NCBI GenBank assembly: GCA_002688875.1
Contig: NZDU01000046.1
Location: 1 to 7,579 of the forward strand
Direction: 5' to 3'
DNA from: Candidatus Pacearchaeota archaeon
GTDB taxonomy: Archaea > Nanobdellota > Nanobdellia > Pacearchaeales > GW2011-AR1
DNA: 7,579 nt
The notes under the pieces are model-generated. The model ran no database searches. It was not told where the DNA came from and saw only the letters and a program-made list of their open reading frames with translations. The position numbers and the translations under genes are program-made. Numbering within the stretch: position 1 is the first letter of the stretch; the number at the start of each line of letters is the position of its first letter. Positions 1-6,229 of the stretch are shown here, one piece after another.

Positions 1-166
1 CTAAATGTTCTTGTGCCCATTGTTCTTGATATTGTAATTTTTTTGTATCGATAATATCTTTGACTTGTTCAGAAGGATCATATCCGACTACTTTATGACC
101 TCTCGACTCTGCTGCTAACGCACAAGGTAAACCAAGTTTTCCTAATCCTATAAATCCTATATTCAT
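1..166 (-). CDS. Nucleotide-sugar (UDP-glucose-type) 6-dehydrogenase, N-terminal part, cut by window edge
   Basis: Only the first 55 codons are present; the gene runs off the window at position 1. The translation opens NIGFIGLGKLGLPCALAAE, a Rossmann NAD-binding turn (GLGKLG), followed by a second strand ending in VVGYD, where the Asp would bind the adenosine ribose. The GLGxxGLPxA form is typical of the UDP-glucose/GDP-mannose dehydrogenase family, which oxidises the C6 hydroxyl of a nucleotide sugar to a carboxylate using two NAD+. The catalytic Cys and the substrate domain lie outside the window, so the exact substrate is unknown. The start ATG (166-164) overlaps the stop of the upstream gene as ATGA. 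A good ribosome site, AAAGGA, sits 8 bases before it (180-175). The expected role is to supply a uronic acid sugar for a surface glycan. Another NAD-dependent Rossmann dehydrogenase is possible but less likely given GLGKLGLPCA. Confidence 0.82.
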   Translation of the reverse strand, partial: MNIGFIGLGKLGLPCALAAESRGHKVVGYDPSEQVKDIIDTKKLQYQEQWAQEHL

Positions 167-1200
167 GTTATCATTCCTTTATTTTTTAAATGTAAATGTA
201 AATAATTATCAAACCAATCTTTCCACGCGTGAAAATTTGGATGTGAAATCAAAACACCATCCATATCATGATGATATGCAAATATATCACATTGTTCCGA
301 AACACATTCTGTAGTTCCACCAAAATCATTTACATCAGATTTGTAACTCCACCACTTATTCCAATCTATTTGGTCATATATCAATTTGATAAAGGGATAT
401 TCTTCATAAACCATTTTTTGATTTAATAAATTCGGTGAAATTAATCTTTTATATTGTCCTTTCCAGCCGTCATTTAATGCACTATGACAATCTTTACAAC
501 TACAATCCAAAGAAGTTACAAATTCTGAACTTTTGTCCCACTTAAAACATTCTTCCCATGTTTTATAAGTAGTAACTCGTTGTATGTTTTTTACTGCAAA
601 AAATGTATAGTCTATTGAATTAGTTTCAAGAAACATTTGTAATGATAGTATTGACTCAAAATATTCCATATATTGTAATCCAAGATAATATTTATCTTCC
701 CTTGATTCACAAAGACCTTTGATTAAACCACCATATCTATATTCACCACACCTTGTCCACCAAGTTTCTTTATCATAACTCACTAAATATTTAAATAAAT
801 ATTCAGATTCAAATGTAGAACGTTTTTTGAATCCAATCTTATCAAAATTAGACCCATAAACTCTATTTGCCATACCAAATTTTGTCTGATATTCTTTATT
901 CTCTAAAAAACTTTTTGTTTCTTCATCAGACAAACATACTGGTTGTTCCCATTCATTTCTCCATGGCCAACTTACTATTACTTTTATATCATTATTAGAA
1001 ACTCCAGTATTTAATAAATCAAGTACACCTTGCATAATTGATCTACGAGTCCAATCTATTCCACCACCACCTGAACCAAAATTGTAACACTCACCTAATT
1101 CATTTTCAATAATATATTTTTTTAAATGAACTGACCAAGTATTTGTTTCATTAGAAAAACTACAACCACTCGTTACATAATATTTTCCCTTTTGTGTCAT
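163..1200 (-). CDS. SGNH/GDSL-like hydrolase-type protein (345 aa)
   Basis: The N-terminus reads YYVTSGCSFSNE (residues 7-18), matching block I of the SGNH/GDSL superfamily, where the Ser of GCS (S14) would be the nucleophile. A Gly/Asn stretch follows, YNFGSGGGGIDW (39-50), in the place of the block II oxyanion region. Near the C-terminus, D312/D314 and HPNFHAW (320-326) resemble the Asp-His block V. These enzymes deacylate or transacylate sugars and lipids, which fits a glycan operon, but the acceptor is unknown. The middle (about 85-310) is Trp-, Tyr- and Lys-rich and unrecognised; it holds a compact cysteine cluster, CSCKDCH (233-239). There is no signal peptide or membrane segment, so it is probably cytoplasmic or virion-associated. 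The start is supported by AGAGGA (1212-1207) six bases upstream. Its start overlaps the upstream stop as ATGA, and its stop overlaps the next start the same way. The fold call rests on motifs only. Confidence 0.6.
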   Translation of the reverse strand: MTQKGKYYVTSGCSFSNETNTWSVHLKKYIIENELGECYNFGSGGGGIDWTRRSIMQGVLDLLNTGVSNNDIKVIVSWPWRNEWEQPVCLSDEETKSFLENKEYQTKFGMANRVYGSNFDKIGFKKRSTFESEYLFKYLVSYDKETWWTRCGEYRYGGLIKGLCESREDKYYLGLQYMEYFESILSLQMFLETNSIDYTFFAVKNIQRVTTYKTWEECFKWDKSSEFVTSLDCSCKDCHSALNDGWKGQYKRLISPNLLNQKMVYEEYPFIKLIYDQIDWNKWWSYKSDVNDFGGTTECVSEQCDIFAYHHDMDGVLISHPNFHAWKDWFDNYLHLHLKNKGMIT

Positions 1201-1760
1201 AACAAATCCTCTGCGTTAATTGTACAAGTTTTTTCAAACTCACCATATACCCATTCCCCACTCCCATCATTTCCTGGTGAATTATCATAAAACTTAAATC
1301 TCATTTTACCATCCAAAAAATCATCTTCAAATTTAACAAGTTCTGCAATAGTCTTGACTCTCGGATGGTCTGGATTACCAGAATCTATTGGATTATACCA
1401 TTCTTGTAAACAACAATCCTTAACAATAAATTTTTTATCAGAATTTATACTATTATATTTTTCCATAACACACTGTGATAATGAAACACCACATATGTAA
1501 TATTCATCATATTTAATATTCTCATCGTATTTGATTTTAATTACCTTTTCATTCCTATCTAAATATTGTTTTTGATCCCCCAAAAATGTTACATCAAAAT
1601 GTGTATTGTTTTGTAAAATTCTTATTAACCCTCTTAAATTATCCACTCTCGTATCAATATATTCATAAGTTACTTCTGATTTATGTTGTAATATGTTATC
1701 ACTTTGCATATTTTCAATAATATGTTTAAATAAATCTACAACAATTAAACACTTTTTCAT
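1197..1760 (-). CDS. Isochorismatase/cysteine-hydrolase-like protein, compact form (187 aa)
   Basis: The protein opens KKCLIVVDLFKH, where D9 at the end of strand 1 matches the catalytic Asp of the isochorismatase-like hydrolases. The segment YYICGVSLSQCVMEKY (87-102) matches the family's 'vtGvatdxCV' elbow, making C97 the candidate nucleophile. VIKIKYDE (73-80) lies where the family lysine is found (K75 or K77). FIVKDCC (111-117) resembles the conserved strand after the Cys helix. The family hydrolyses amides, vinyl ethers and related bonds; no substrate can be named here. The region between D9 and the Lys is short and unlike typical members, and the tail (about 118-187) is unrecognised, with a Gly-rich turn (SPGNDGSGEW). 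The start ATG overlaps the 33-codon gene's stop (ATGA). No good ribosome site is seen beyond a weak GGA about 10 bases upstream, suggesting translational coupling. It could be a non-catalytic Rossmann-like homologue. Confidence 0.5.
   Translation of the reverse strand: MKKCLIVVDLFKHIIENMQSDNILQHKSEVTYEYIDTRVDNLRGLIRILQNNTHFDVTFLGDQKQYLDRNEKVIKIKYDENIKYDEYYICGVSLSQCVMEKYNSINSDKKFIVKDCCLQEWYNPIDSGNPDHPRVKTIAELVKFEDDFLDGKMRFKFYDNSPGNDGSGEWVYGEFEKTCTINAEDLL
1207..1212 (-). promoter_or_regulatory. Shine-Dalgarno site of the SGNH-like gene
   Basis: AGAGGA on the minus strand, six bases before the ATG at 1200. It lies inside the last codons of the upstream gene, so ribosomes can reload here as well as by ATGA coupling. 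Confidence 0.65.
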
Positions 1761-1858
1761 TTGTAGTCCAACCTATAAAGTTTTCTATTATAATCGGTCA
1801 TACCAAGTAGTTTCCAAGATTTTAAGCATTCAAGATTATCAAACATTTCTTCAGTCAT
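1757..1858 (-). CDS. Micro-gene, 33-aa hypothetical protein
   Basis: A 33-codon frame beginning MTEEMFDNLECLKSWKLLG and ending with a basic, Tyr-rich tail (NRKLYRLDYK). It is not recognised. Support comes from position: its ATG overlaps the TGA of the 40-codon gene as ATGA, and its own TGA overlaps the ATG of the isochorismatase-like gene as ATGA, the same junction used elsewhere in this operon. No clear ribosome site precedes it, and its frame is closed by a TAA two codons before the ATG, so coupling to the upstream gene would be needed. It has no signal peptide or membrane helix. Alternatively, this and the 40-codon gene could be one roughly 75-residue protein split by a frameshift near the AAAA run at about 1863-1866. 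Confidence 0.45.
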   Translation of the reverse strand: MTEEMFDNLECLKSWKLLGMTDYNRKLYRLDYK

Positions 1859-1977
1859 AAACTTTTACCATCTATAACGATATCACTATAAGTTGTTCCA
1901 TCTTTACAAAGTGTTTGTTCTCGTGACAAACCTTGAATATATTTTTTTAATTCTTTTATTTTTTCAGTTCTATTCAT
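1855..1977 (-). CDS. Micro-gene, 40-aa hypothetical protein
   Basis: A 40-codon frame with a charged, helix-prone N-terminus (MNRTEKIKELKKYIQGLSRE) followed by a short segment (CKDGTTYSDIVIDGKSL) that looks like two beta strands. It is not recognised. It is probably real: a textbook ribosome site, GAGGG, lies five bases before its ATG. That ATG sits inside the last codons of the 395-aa gene (8-base overlap, ATGAATAG), and its TGA overlaps the next start as ATGA. It fills a gap that would otherwise be the only empty stretch in the operon. No membrane segment or signal is present. The function is unknown; small cytoplasmic proteins of this kind are common in phage genomes. Confidence 0.6.
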   Translation of the reverse strand: MNRTEKIKELKKYIQGLSREQTLCKDGTTYSDIVIDGKSL

Positions 1978-3157
1978 TATAACCCTCATGAATTTTTACA
2001 TAACTATTTTTATTAACAATAAATAGATTATCTACAAATCTATTGATTCTTTTTCCTTGAACTCGACTATCAAATATTTTTTTCATATGATTAAAATTAT
2101 GAATTAATATCTTATCCATACTTTTATACCATTCGTCAATTTCTGTAATACTCATGCTACATAATTTATTAATTTCATTTATAATTAAATCTAATCTTTT
2201 TCTATAATCCCCTTCCCTATCATACGATTCGTCTATCCAACCATCAAAAGTTTTAAATCCACATTTCCTCAATGCATCTAAACTTCTATATTCTCCAACG
2301 ATAATAAATGGCTGAAATGTTAATATAGGTTTATAAGTTTTATCATCTAAATATGGAAATCCCTCAAAACCAGATGCAGTACATATATTAAAATAAGATG
2401 AAAAATGTGCCATAACATTAATATCATAAGTATGAACTCCACTATTTGCATCTTCCAAAATTGAATCAGTACAATAAGGTAACATACTTAACATTTTATT
2501 TACATATTCATCATCTACTCCCAATACCTCTACCAATTCTTCTTTACTAATCCCACCATCATCTTCAAACTTATTATATGATGTATATGAACATAAATTA
2601 TTTTCCAATAAATTATTTTTTAATAAATTATAAAATAGAATAGTTCTATGATTTTTAAAAGTTCCATTAAAACAACAAAAATAATGTGGTCTTTTATGTC
2701 TTTTTTCAATTACATACTTAAAAATTGGCTCAGTCAAATTAGGTGTATCTAAATTAGAAGTATAAAATTCCGTAAGTGGAAAATTATATTCTAATATGGA
2801 AATATTGGATAACGGATTATCTCCAGACTCACAAGTAAAAAAACTAATTGAAGTATTACTCAAATCATATTCACTTAACAAAGAATTAAAACTATCTCCT
2901 ATTTTTGTATCGTATCTCGGATCACCCTGATCCGTCAAAAAAATTATAATTTTACATTTATTATTCTTAACATCATTTAGAAAATCTTTATCTAATAATA
3001 TATTTTTAATATCATCATATGCAGTAGATACTTGATTTATAGGTAATATTGCTAAATATTTATCATCCAATCCTTCTTCCCAAGAACAAACCTCAAGTAG
3101 CTTATTGAATGAATGTTCATCCATGTTTTTACCTTTAAGCTTTAAAACTGATTTCAT
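1970..3157 (-). CDS. Glycosyltransferase-like protein, paralogue B (395 aa)
   Basis: The C-terminal half is plainly homologous to the 452-aa gene immediately upstream. Shared blocks are HYFCCFNGTFKNHR (158-171), SYFNICTASGF (254-264), DDKTYKPI (271-278), QPFIIVG (282-288), GFKTF (300-304), IDESYD (308-313) and INKLCS (329-334). The order, an aromatic-rich strand, then '(T)EKT-KP', then hPFI-G, then GFkTF/DESYD, recalls GT-B fold glycosyltransferases such as the fucosyltransferase-like (GT10) group and uncharacterised marine phage proteins. It probably acts on a sugar nucleotide in the cytoplasm. Unlike its paralogue it lacks both candidate glutamates: A261 and D272 replace them. The N-terminal third diverges strongly. 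Start: the ATG at 3157 has AGAGG seven bases before it and overlaps the upstream stop by 23 bases. A second ATG at 3124 (residue 12) also has AAAGG seven bases upstream and would begin 10 bases after that stop, so the true start is undecided. Confidence 0.6.
   Translation of the reverse strand: MKSVLKLKGKNMDEHSFNKLLEVCSWEEGLDDKYLAILPINQVSTAYDDIKNILLDKDFLNDVKNNKCKIIIFLTDQGDPRYDTKIGDSFNSLLSEYDLSNTSISFFTCESGDNPLSNISILEYNFPLTEFYTSNLDTPNLTEPIFKYVIEKRHKRPHYFCCFNGTFKNHRTILFYNLLKNNLLENNLCSYTSYNKFEDDGGISKEELVEVLGVDDEYVNKMLSMLPYCTDSILEDANSGVHTYDINVMAHFSSYFNICTASGFEGFPYLDDKTYKPILTFQPFIIVGEYRSLDALRKCGFKTFDGWIDESYDREGDYRKRLDLIINEINKLCSMSITEIDEWYKSMDKILIHNFNHMKKIFDSRVQGKRINRFVDNLFIVNKNSYVKIHEGYNE
1983..1987 (-). 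promoter_or_regulatory. Shine-Dalgarno site of the 40-aa micro-gene
   Basis: GAGGG on the minus strand, five bases before the ATG at 1977. It is embedded in the final codons of the 395-aa gene and is the main evidence that the micro-gene is translated. Confidence 0.65.
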
Positions 3158-4493
3158 CTAAAAACCTCTGTCTTTCTTTTGGTGCAAATTTGTTGTAAAA
3201 ATGATAATAATTATGTTTTAATATATCTTCAATTGACCAATACCATTCATGTATTTCCTCTATCGGTTTACTACACAATTTATTAATTTCTTGTTCTATT
3301 ACCAAAAATCTTTCTCCTGCATCATCTATATCATCATATGATTCATCTATAAAAGGTGAAAATGTTTTAAATCCATACTCTTTTAAATGTTTCAAACTTC
3401 CCGTATTTGCCACTAAAATAAATGGATGAAAATTCATTATTGGTTTTAATGTCTTTTCCGTAAAAGCTAAAGCATTTCCACTTTCTTTTCTATCTACACA
3501 ATGAGATTCAGTACATATTACAAAATATGAATTTAAATAATGATTTAAATTAAAATGAGTTATAGAATGACATATATCAAAACCTTTATCTAACCTAAGT
3601 GGTAACTTTTCTATTAATCCATCTGAATACTTTTCGTATTCTTCAATAATATCTTCTTCTTTTAAAATCCACCAATAATGTTCTTTCTTTAAATAATCTT
3701 CTTTCTTCTCTACTATATCCCAGGAACTCATGCCATAATTGGGAAAAGAAACTATTCCTTTATCTAAATTATTATTTTTATACAAAGATAAAACTGTAAG
3801 TGCTCTATGTGATTTTGGAATTCTATTATAACATAAAAAATATTTATCTCTTATTCTGTTTCTACTATCTTCCCACTTTTGTCTATTTTCTATACTTTTT
3901 TCATGTTTACCGTGATATAGATTTTGTTTATGTTCACGAGTATATCTATAAAACGTATTAGTACAATAATTAGAAATAACCATTTTAATATCTTTTATAT
4001 CAGATTCCGTATGTAATAAGATATTAGCATCACTATACATTACACTTTCTATTGGAATTTCCTTTTCTGATAACTTTCTTAATAAATCTGAATGTAATCT
4101 AAATAAAGAATCACCGTCTATAGAATCTTCCTCATATCCATAATATATTAATAACTTTGCCTGACCACTTCTAAAATGACTTAAAGTTTTTTTTGAAATA
4201 AAATCCAAGAATGAGGTATTATTATCTATCTTTTCCCAAATATGTATTCCAAGTGAATGTCCAAAATCCCTAACACAAACTGGATAAATATACTTTTCAT
4301 CTTTAATATCAGAAACTAACTTAATATCAACATCTTCATATTCAAAAAATTCACCTATTACAAAACCAGAATCACATGGATTGTAACCAAATGATTTATA
4401 TTCAATACAATTATCTACGACTGGAAATGTTCCATGCTTAGTTTTTCTTGGTGGAGCACTTTCGTATAATTTATCCACTCCAATTATTAACAC
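3135..4493 (-). CDS. Glycosyltransferase-like protein, paralogue A (452 aa, GTG start)
   Basis: This is the longer paralogue of the following gene. Shared blocks lie at YFLCYNRIPKSHR (218-230), SYFVICTES (322-330), FTEKTLKPI (344-352), HPFILV (356-361), GFKTF (374-378), IDESYD (382-387) and INKLCS (403-408). The 'TES...TEKT-KP' pattern with E329 and E346 is like the donor-binding C-terminal domain of GT-B, GT10-like glycosyltransferases; enzymatic activity is inferred, not shown. Residues 1-110 form an extra N-terminal region absent from the paralogue. A segment around 112-160 (KLLIYYGYEE...) weakly parallels the paralogue's KIIIFLTDQGD region. No signal or membrane helix is seen. The start is GTG at 4493: the nearby ATG (4495) meets a stop after one more codon, whereas the GTG has a strong AAAAGGAG six bases upstream. 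The gene begins one base after the sulfotransferase-like gene's TAA and overlaps the next gene by 23 bases. The neighbouring sugar-nucleotide genes support a glycan-assembly role. Confidence 0.62.
   Translation of the reverse strand: MLIIGVDKLYESAPPRKTKHGTFPVVDNCIEYKSFGYNPCDSGFVIGEFFEYEDVDIKLVSDIKDEKYIYPVCVRDFGHSLGIHIWEKIDNNTSFLDFISKKTLSHFRSGQAKLLIYYGYEEDSIDGDSLFRLHSDLLRKLSEKEIPIESVMYSDANILLHTESDIKDIKMVISNYCTNTFYRYTREHKQNLYHGKHEKSIENRQKWEDSRNRIRDKYFLCYNRIPKSHRALTVLSLYKNNNLDKGIVSFPNYGMSSWDIVEKKEDYLKKEHYWWILKEEDIIEEYEKYSDGLIEKLPLRLDKGFDICHSITHFNLNHYLNSYFVICTESHCVDRKESGNALAFTEKTLKPIMNFHPFILVANTGSLKHLKEYGFKTFSPFIDESYDDIDDAGERFLVIEQEINKLCSKPIEEIHEWYWSIEDILKHNYYHFYNKFAPKERQRFLDEISFKA
3165..3169 (-). 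promoter_or_regulatory. Shine-Dalgarno site for the long start of paralogue B
   Basis: AGAGG, seven bases before the ATG at 3157. A competing site (AAAGG, 3132-3136) serves the internal ATG at 3124, leaving two equally good starts 33 bases apart. Confidence 0.5.
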
Positions 4494-4494
4494 A

Positions 4495-5283
4495 TTAATC
4501 TCCTTTTATAATAAATTTTTTTCGTAATTTCTCATAAAAAAAATCATCAGTTTGTTTTATGTGTTTTACTAACTCTATGTAAGATTTTTTTATATGTATT
4601 ATTGGTATCCCACCACCAAATAAAACTCTATCTTGATAACTATTTTTATTACGATCTTTAATTTTTTTTATATTTCTTTTTAAATACGTAGTAGAATTAT
4701 ATTTATAATCTATTATCTTAGGGTAATTATATTTCCAATCCGAATCAATTTGAATTAAATAATTTTGTATATTAAATAAATGTTCCAAATCAAAAAATTT
4801 AAATCTACTATCCGTTACACTCAAGTGGTAAAAACTTGAATTAGTTCCGTCACCAGTTTTACCTTGGGTTTTTCTAATATCAACAGTTCTTGGAATAAAA
4901 TCCATTTTACTTATAAACTCATCACTTCTATCTAATTCTATAAACTTATCTATTTGGTCTTTCCACTTTTTTTCGATATCCTCATAGGATATTCCACCTC
5001 GTTCTAAAGGTTTGTTCCATAATGAATTTCTCCTCATTTCTGATATAAAATCTGAATATTTTGTATCTCCATCTTTCAACTCTCTTTTGATAAATTCACA
5101 ATAACTCGTTTCTAATGAAGAAGTAAATGTTCTACAAGGAACTAATATTATTCCATCATAATCATCAGTAAAATCAAACTTAGAAATACCTTTGCTATGA
5201 TATTCAAGTACCCTATTCAATGAAGTAGAACCTCTTTTAGTGCCCCATAATATAGATGCCTTTTTAGTTCCTACGAGAATCAT
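4495..5283 (-). CDS. Sulfotransferase-like protein (262 aa)
   Basis: Near the N-terminus, ILWGTKRGSTSLNRVL (11-26) matches the 5'-phosphosulfate-binding loop of PAPS-dependent sulfotransferases ('PKxGSTSL'), with K16, R17, S19 and T20 contacting the 5'-phosphosulfate. After a strand (DGIILVPCR, 43-51), RTFTSSLETSYCEF (51-64) resembles the 3'-phosphate-binding segment 'R..S..Y' of the carbohydrate sulfotransferase group. FKFFDLEHLFNIQNYL (161-176) is a plausible later core strand and helix. Such enzymes move sulfate from PAPS to a sugar hydroxyl. At 262 residues it is in the normal range for small bacterial or viral members. The tail (about 184-262) is very Lys- and Tyr-rich and unrecognised. 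There is no transmembrane anchor, so action would be cytoplasmic. The ATG overlaps the epimerase end by 20 bases, with only a weak GGA about 10 bases upstream, suggesting coupling. A P-loop kinase-like protein is the main alternative. Confidence 0.55.
   Translation of the reverse strand: MILVGTKKASILWGTKRGSTSLNRVLEYHSKGISKFDFTDDYDGIILVPCRTFTSSLETSYCEFIKRELKDGDTKYSDFISEMRRNSLWNKPLERGGISYEDIEKKWKDQIDKFIELDRSDEFISKMDFIPRTVDIRKTQGKTGDGTNSSFYHLSVTDSRFKFFDLEHLFNIQNYLIQIDSDWKYNYPKIIDYKYNSTTYLKRNIKKIKDRNKNSYQDRVLFGGGIPIIHIKKSYIELVKHIKQTDDFFYEKLRKKFIIKGD
4500..4507 (-). promoter_or_regulatory. Shine-Dalgarno site fixing the GTG start of paralogue A
   Basis: AAAAGGAG on the minus strand, six bases before GTG at 4493 and only four bases before the out-of-frame ATG at 4495. 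It overlaps the last codons of the upstream gene. The spacing and the stop two codons after that ATG make GTG the working start. Confidence 0.7.
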
Positions 5284-6229
5284 TTCTATTTTCCAAATAC
5301 CAATTTACAGTTTTTTGAATTCCTTCTTCAAATGTCCACTTAGATTTAAAACCAAGTTCATGAGTAATCCTTTGCGTATCTACCATTCTAAATGGTATCG
5401 TTGTAGGTTTTGTTTCATCATATACAACTTTTGGACTTTTACCAGTAGCCTTTAAAACAGCATCCACAATATCACCAACCGTTACTGCAGTTCCAGCCCC
5501 AAGATTATATGGTCTCATAGATTCTCCTTTTTCTAATACTAATAGTGCACCATCTATAACATCTCTAACATACAAAAAATCTCTAACTACATCTGGAGTT
5601 CCCCAAACTACAAATGGATCCTCCCCACTCAATACTCTATTAATAAGTGCTGGTATAACATGACAAGTTTTGGGATTAAAATTATCATAAGGTCCATACA
5701 TCGCCGTTCCACGACTAAGTGCTATTTTTAAATCAGAAAATCCAGATACGAATTCCATTAACTTTTCCCTATATCTTCTCATCCAACCATAACCAAAATA
5801 TGCCTCATGTGGTTCATCATCCCAATATTCATCTTCTGTAATTGGATATCGTCTGTCGGGATAACCAGTTGAACTATTAATATCTAAAAATCCTTTTAGT
5901 TCACATTTTGCTGCTGCTTCTAAAACATTTGCTGTACTGTTAATATTATGTAATAATACTTGAACATTAGTTCTTACTTGAGCAGGATTAGTAATATATC
6001 CACCACAATGAATAACATAATCTGCTCCCTCTAAAAGTTTAATACAATCATCAAGTTTAAACAAATCAATATCTTTGACAAGTTTTATCCTTTCATCTTG
6101 TATTTCCATCGGTCTAACATGAGTGTGAGTGGTAACATCAGCACCCCTTTCAAGTAATTCAAGTAAAAAATTTGTTCCAACAAAACCACTTCCTCCAGTT
6201 ACTACAACCTTTTTATCTTTATAAAACAT
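5264..6229 (-). CDS. SDR sugar-nucleotide epimerase/reductase, GDP-fucose synthase/ColC-like
   Basis: This is a complete extended short-chain dehydrogenase of 321 residues. The Rossmann NAD(P) motif TGGSGFVG is at 11-18, the adenine-side strand YVIHCGGYI at 71-79, and the catalytic Ser/Thr region DINSSTGYP at 116-124. YGPYDNFNPKTCHVIPALI (178-196) closely matches the substrate loop of GDP-L-fucose synthase ('YGPNDNF...HVIPALI'), and RDFLYVRDV (216-224) is the usual late motif. By family this would act on a nucleotide 4-keto-6-deoxyhexose (epimerisation and/or 4-keto reduction, cytoplasmic). Next to a ColD-like dehydratase it is a good ColC candidate (GDP-L-colitose synthase). The YxxxK motif reads YGWMR (147-151), with Arg where the catalytic Lys is expected. 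Start: ATG at 6229 after GAGGAG five bases upstream, overlapping the previous stop as TAATG. Other SDR epimerases are possible; family membership is secure, the exact substrate is not. Confidence 0.88.
   Translation of the reverse strand: MFYKDKKVVVTGGSGFVGTNFLLELLERGADVTTHTHVRPMEIQDERIKLVKDIDLFKLDDCIKLLEGADYVIHCGGYITNPAQVRTNVQVLLHNINSTANVLEAAAKCELKGFLDINSSTGYPDRRYPITEDEYWDDEPHEAYFGYGWMRRYREKLMEFVSGFSDLKIALSRGTAMYGPYDNFNPKTCHVIPALINRVLSGEDPFVVWGTPDVVRDFLYVRDVIDGALLVLEKGESMRPYNLGAGTAVTVGDIVDAVLKATGKSPKVVYDETKPTTIPFRMVDTQRITHELGFKSKWTFEEGIQKTVNWYLENRNDSRRN

Noticed and set aside
481..505. CKDCH as a cytochrome c haem-binding motif (CxxCH) in the SGNH-like protein
   Set aside because: There is no signal peptide and no other cytochrome feature; the overlapping CxCxxC spacing fits a metal site or coincidence better.
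1761..1969. Intergenic promoter, terminator or small RNA in the gap
   Set aside because: No hairpin with a U-tract or convincing -10/-35 pair was seen, and the stretch is fully accounted for by two chained small reading frames.
4493..4495. ATG at 4495 as the start of the 452-aa gene
   Set aside because: It is out of frame and reaches a TAA after one further codon; the GTG two bases on gives the long frame with a well-spaced ribosome site.
4700..4707. Minus-strand TATAAATA, identical to the T4-type late promoter consensus
   Set aside because: It sits inside the sulfotransferase-like coding sequence, about 200 bases from the next start. In DNA this AT-rich one or two exact matches per strand are expected by chance.
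5240..5455. Plus-strand open frame of 71 codons
   Set aside because: It lies antisense across the epimerase/sulfotransferase junction, has a Phe/Ser-rich low-complexity translation, and is the only plus-strand candidate in a fully minus-strand operon. It is a shadow frame.
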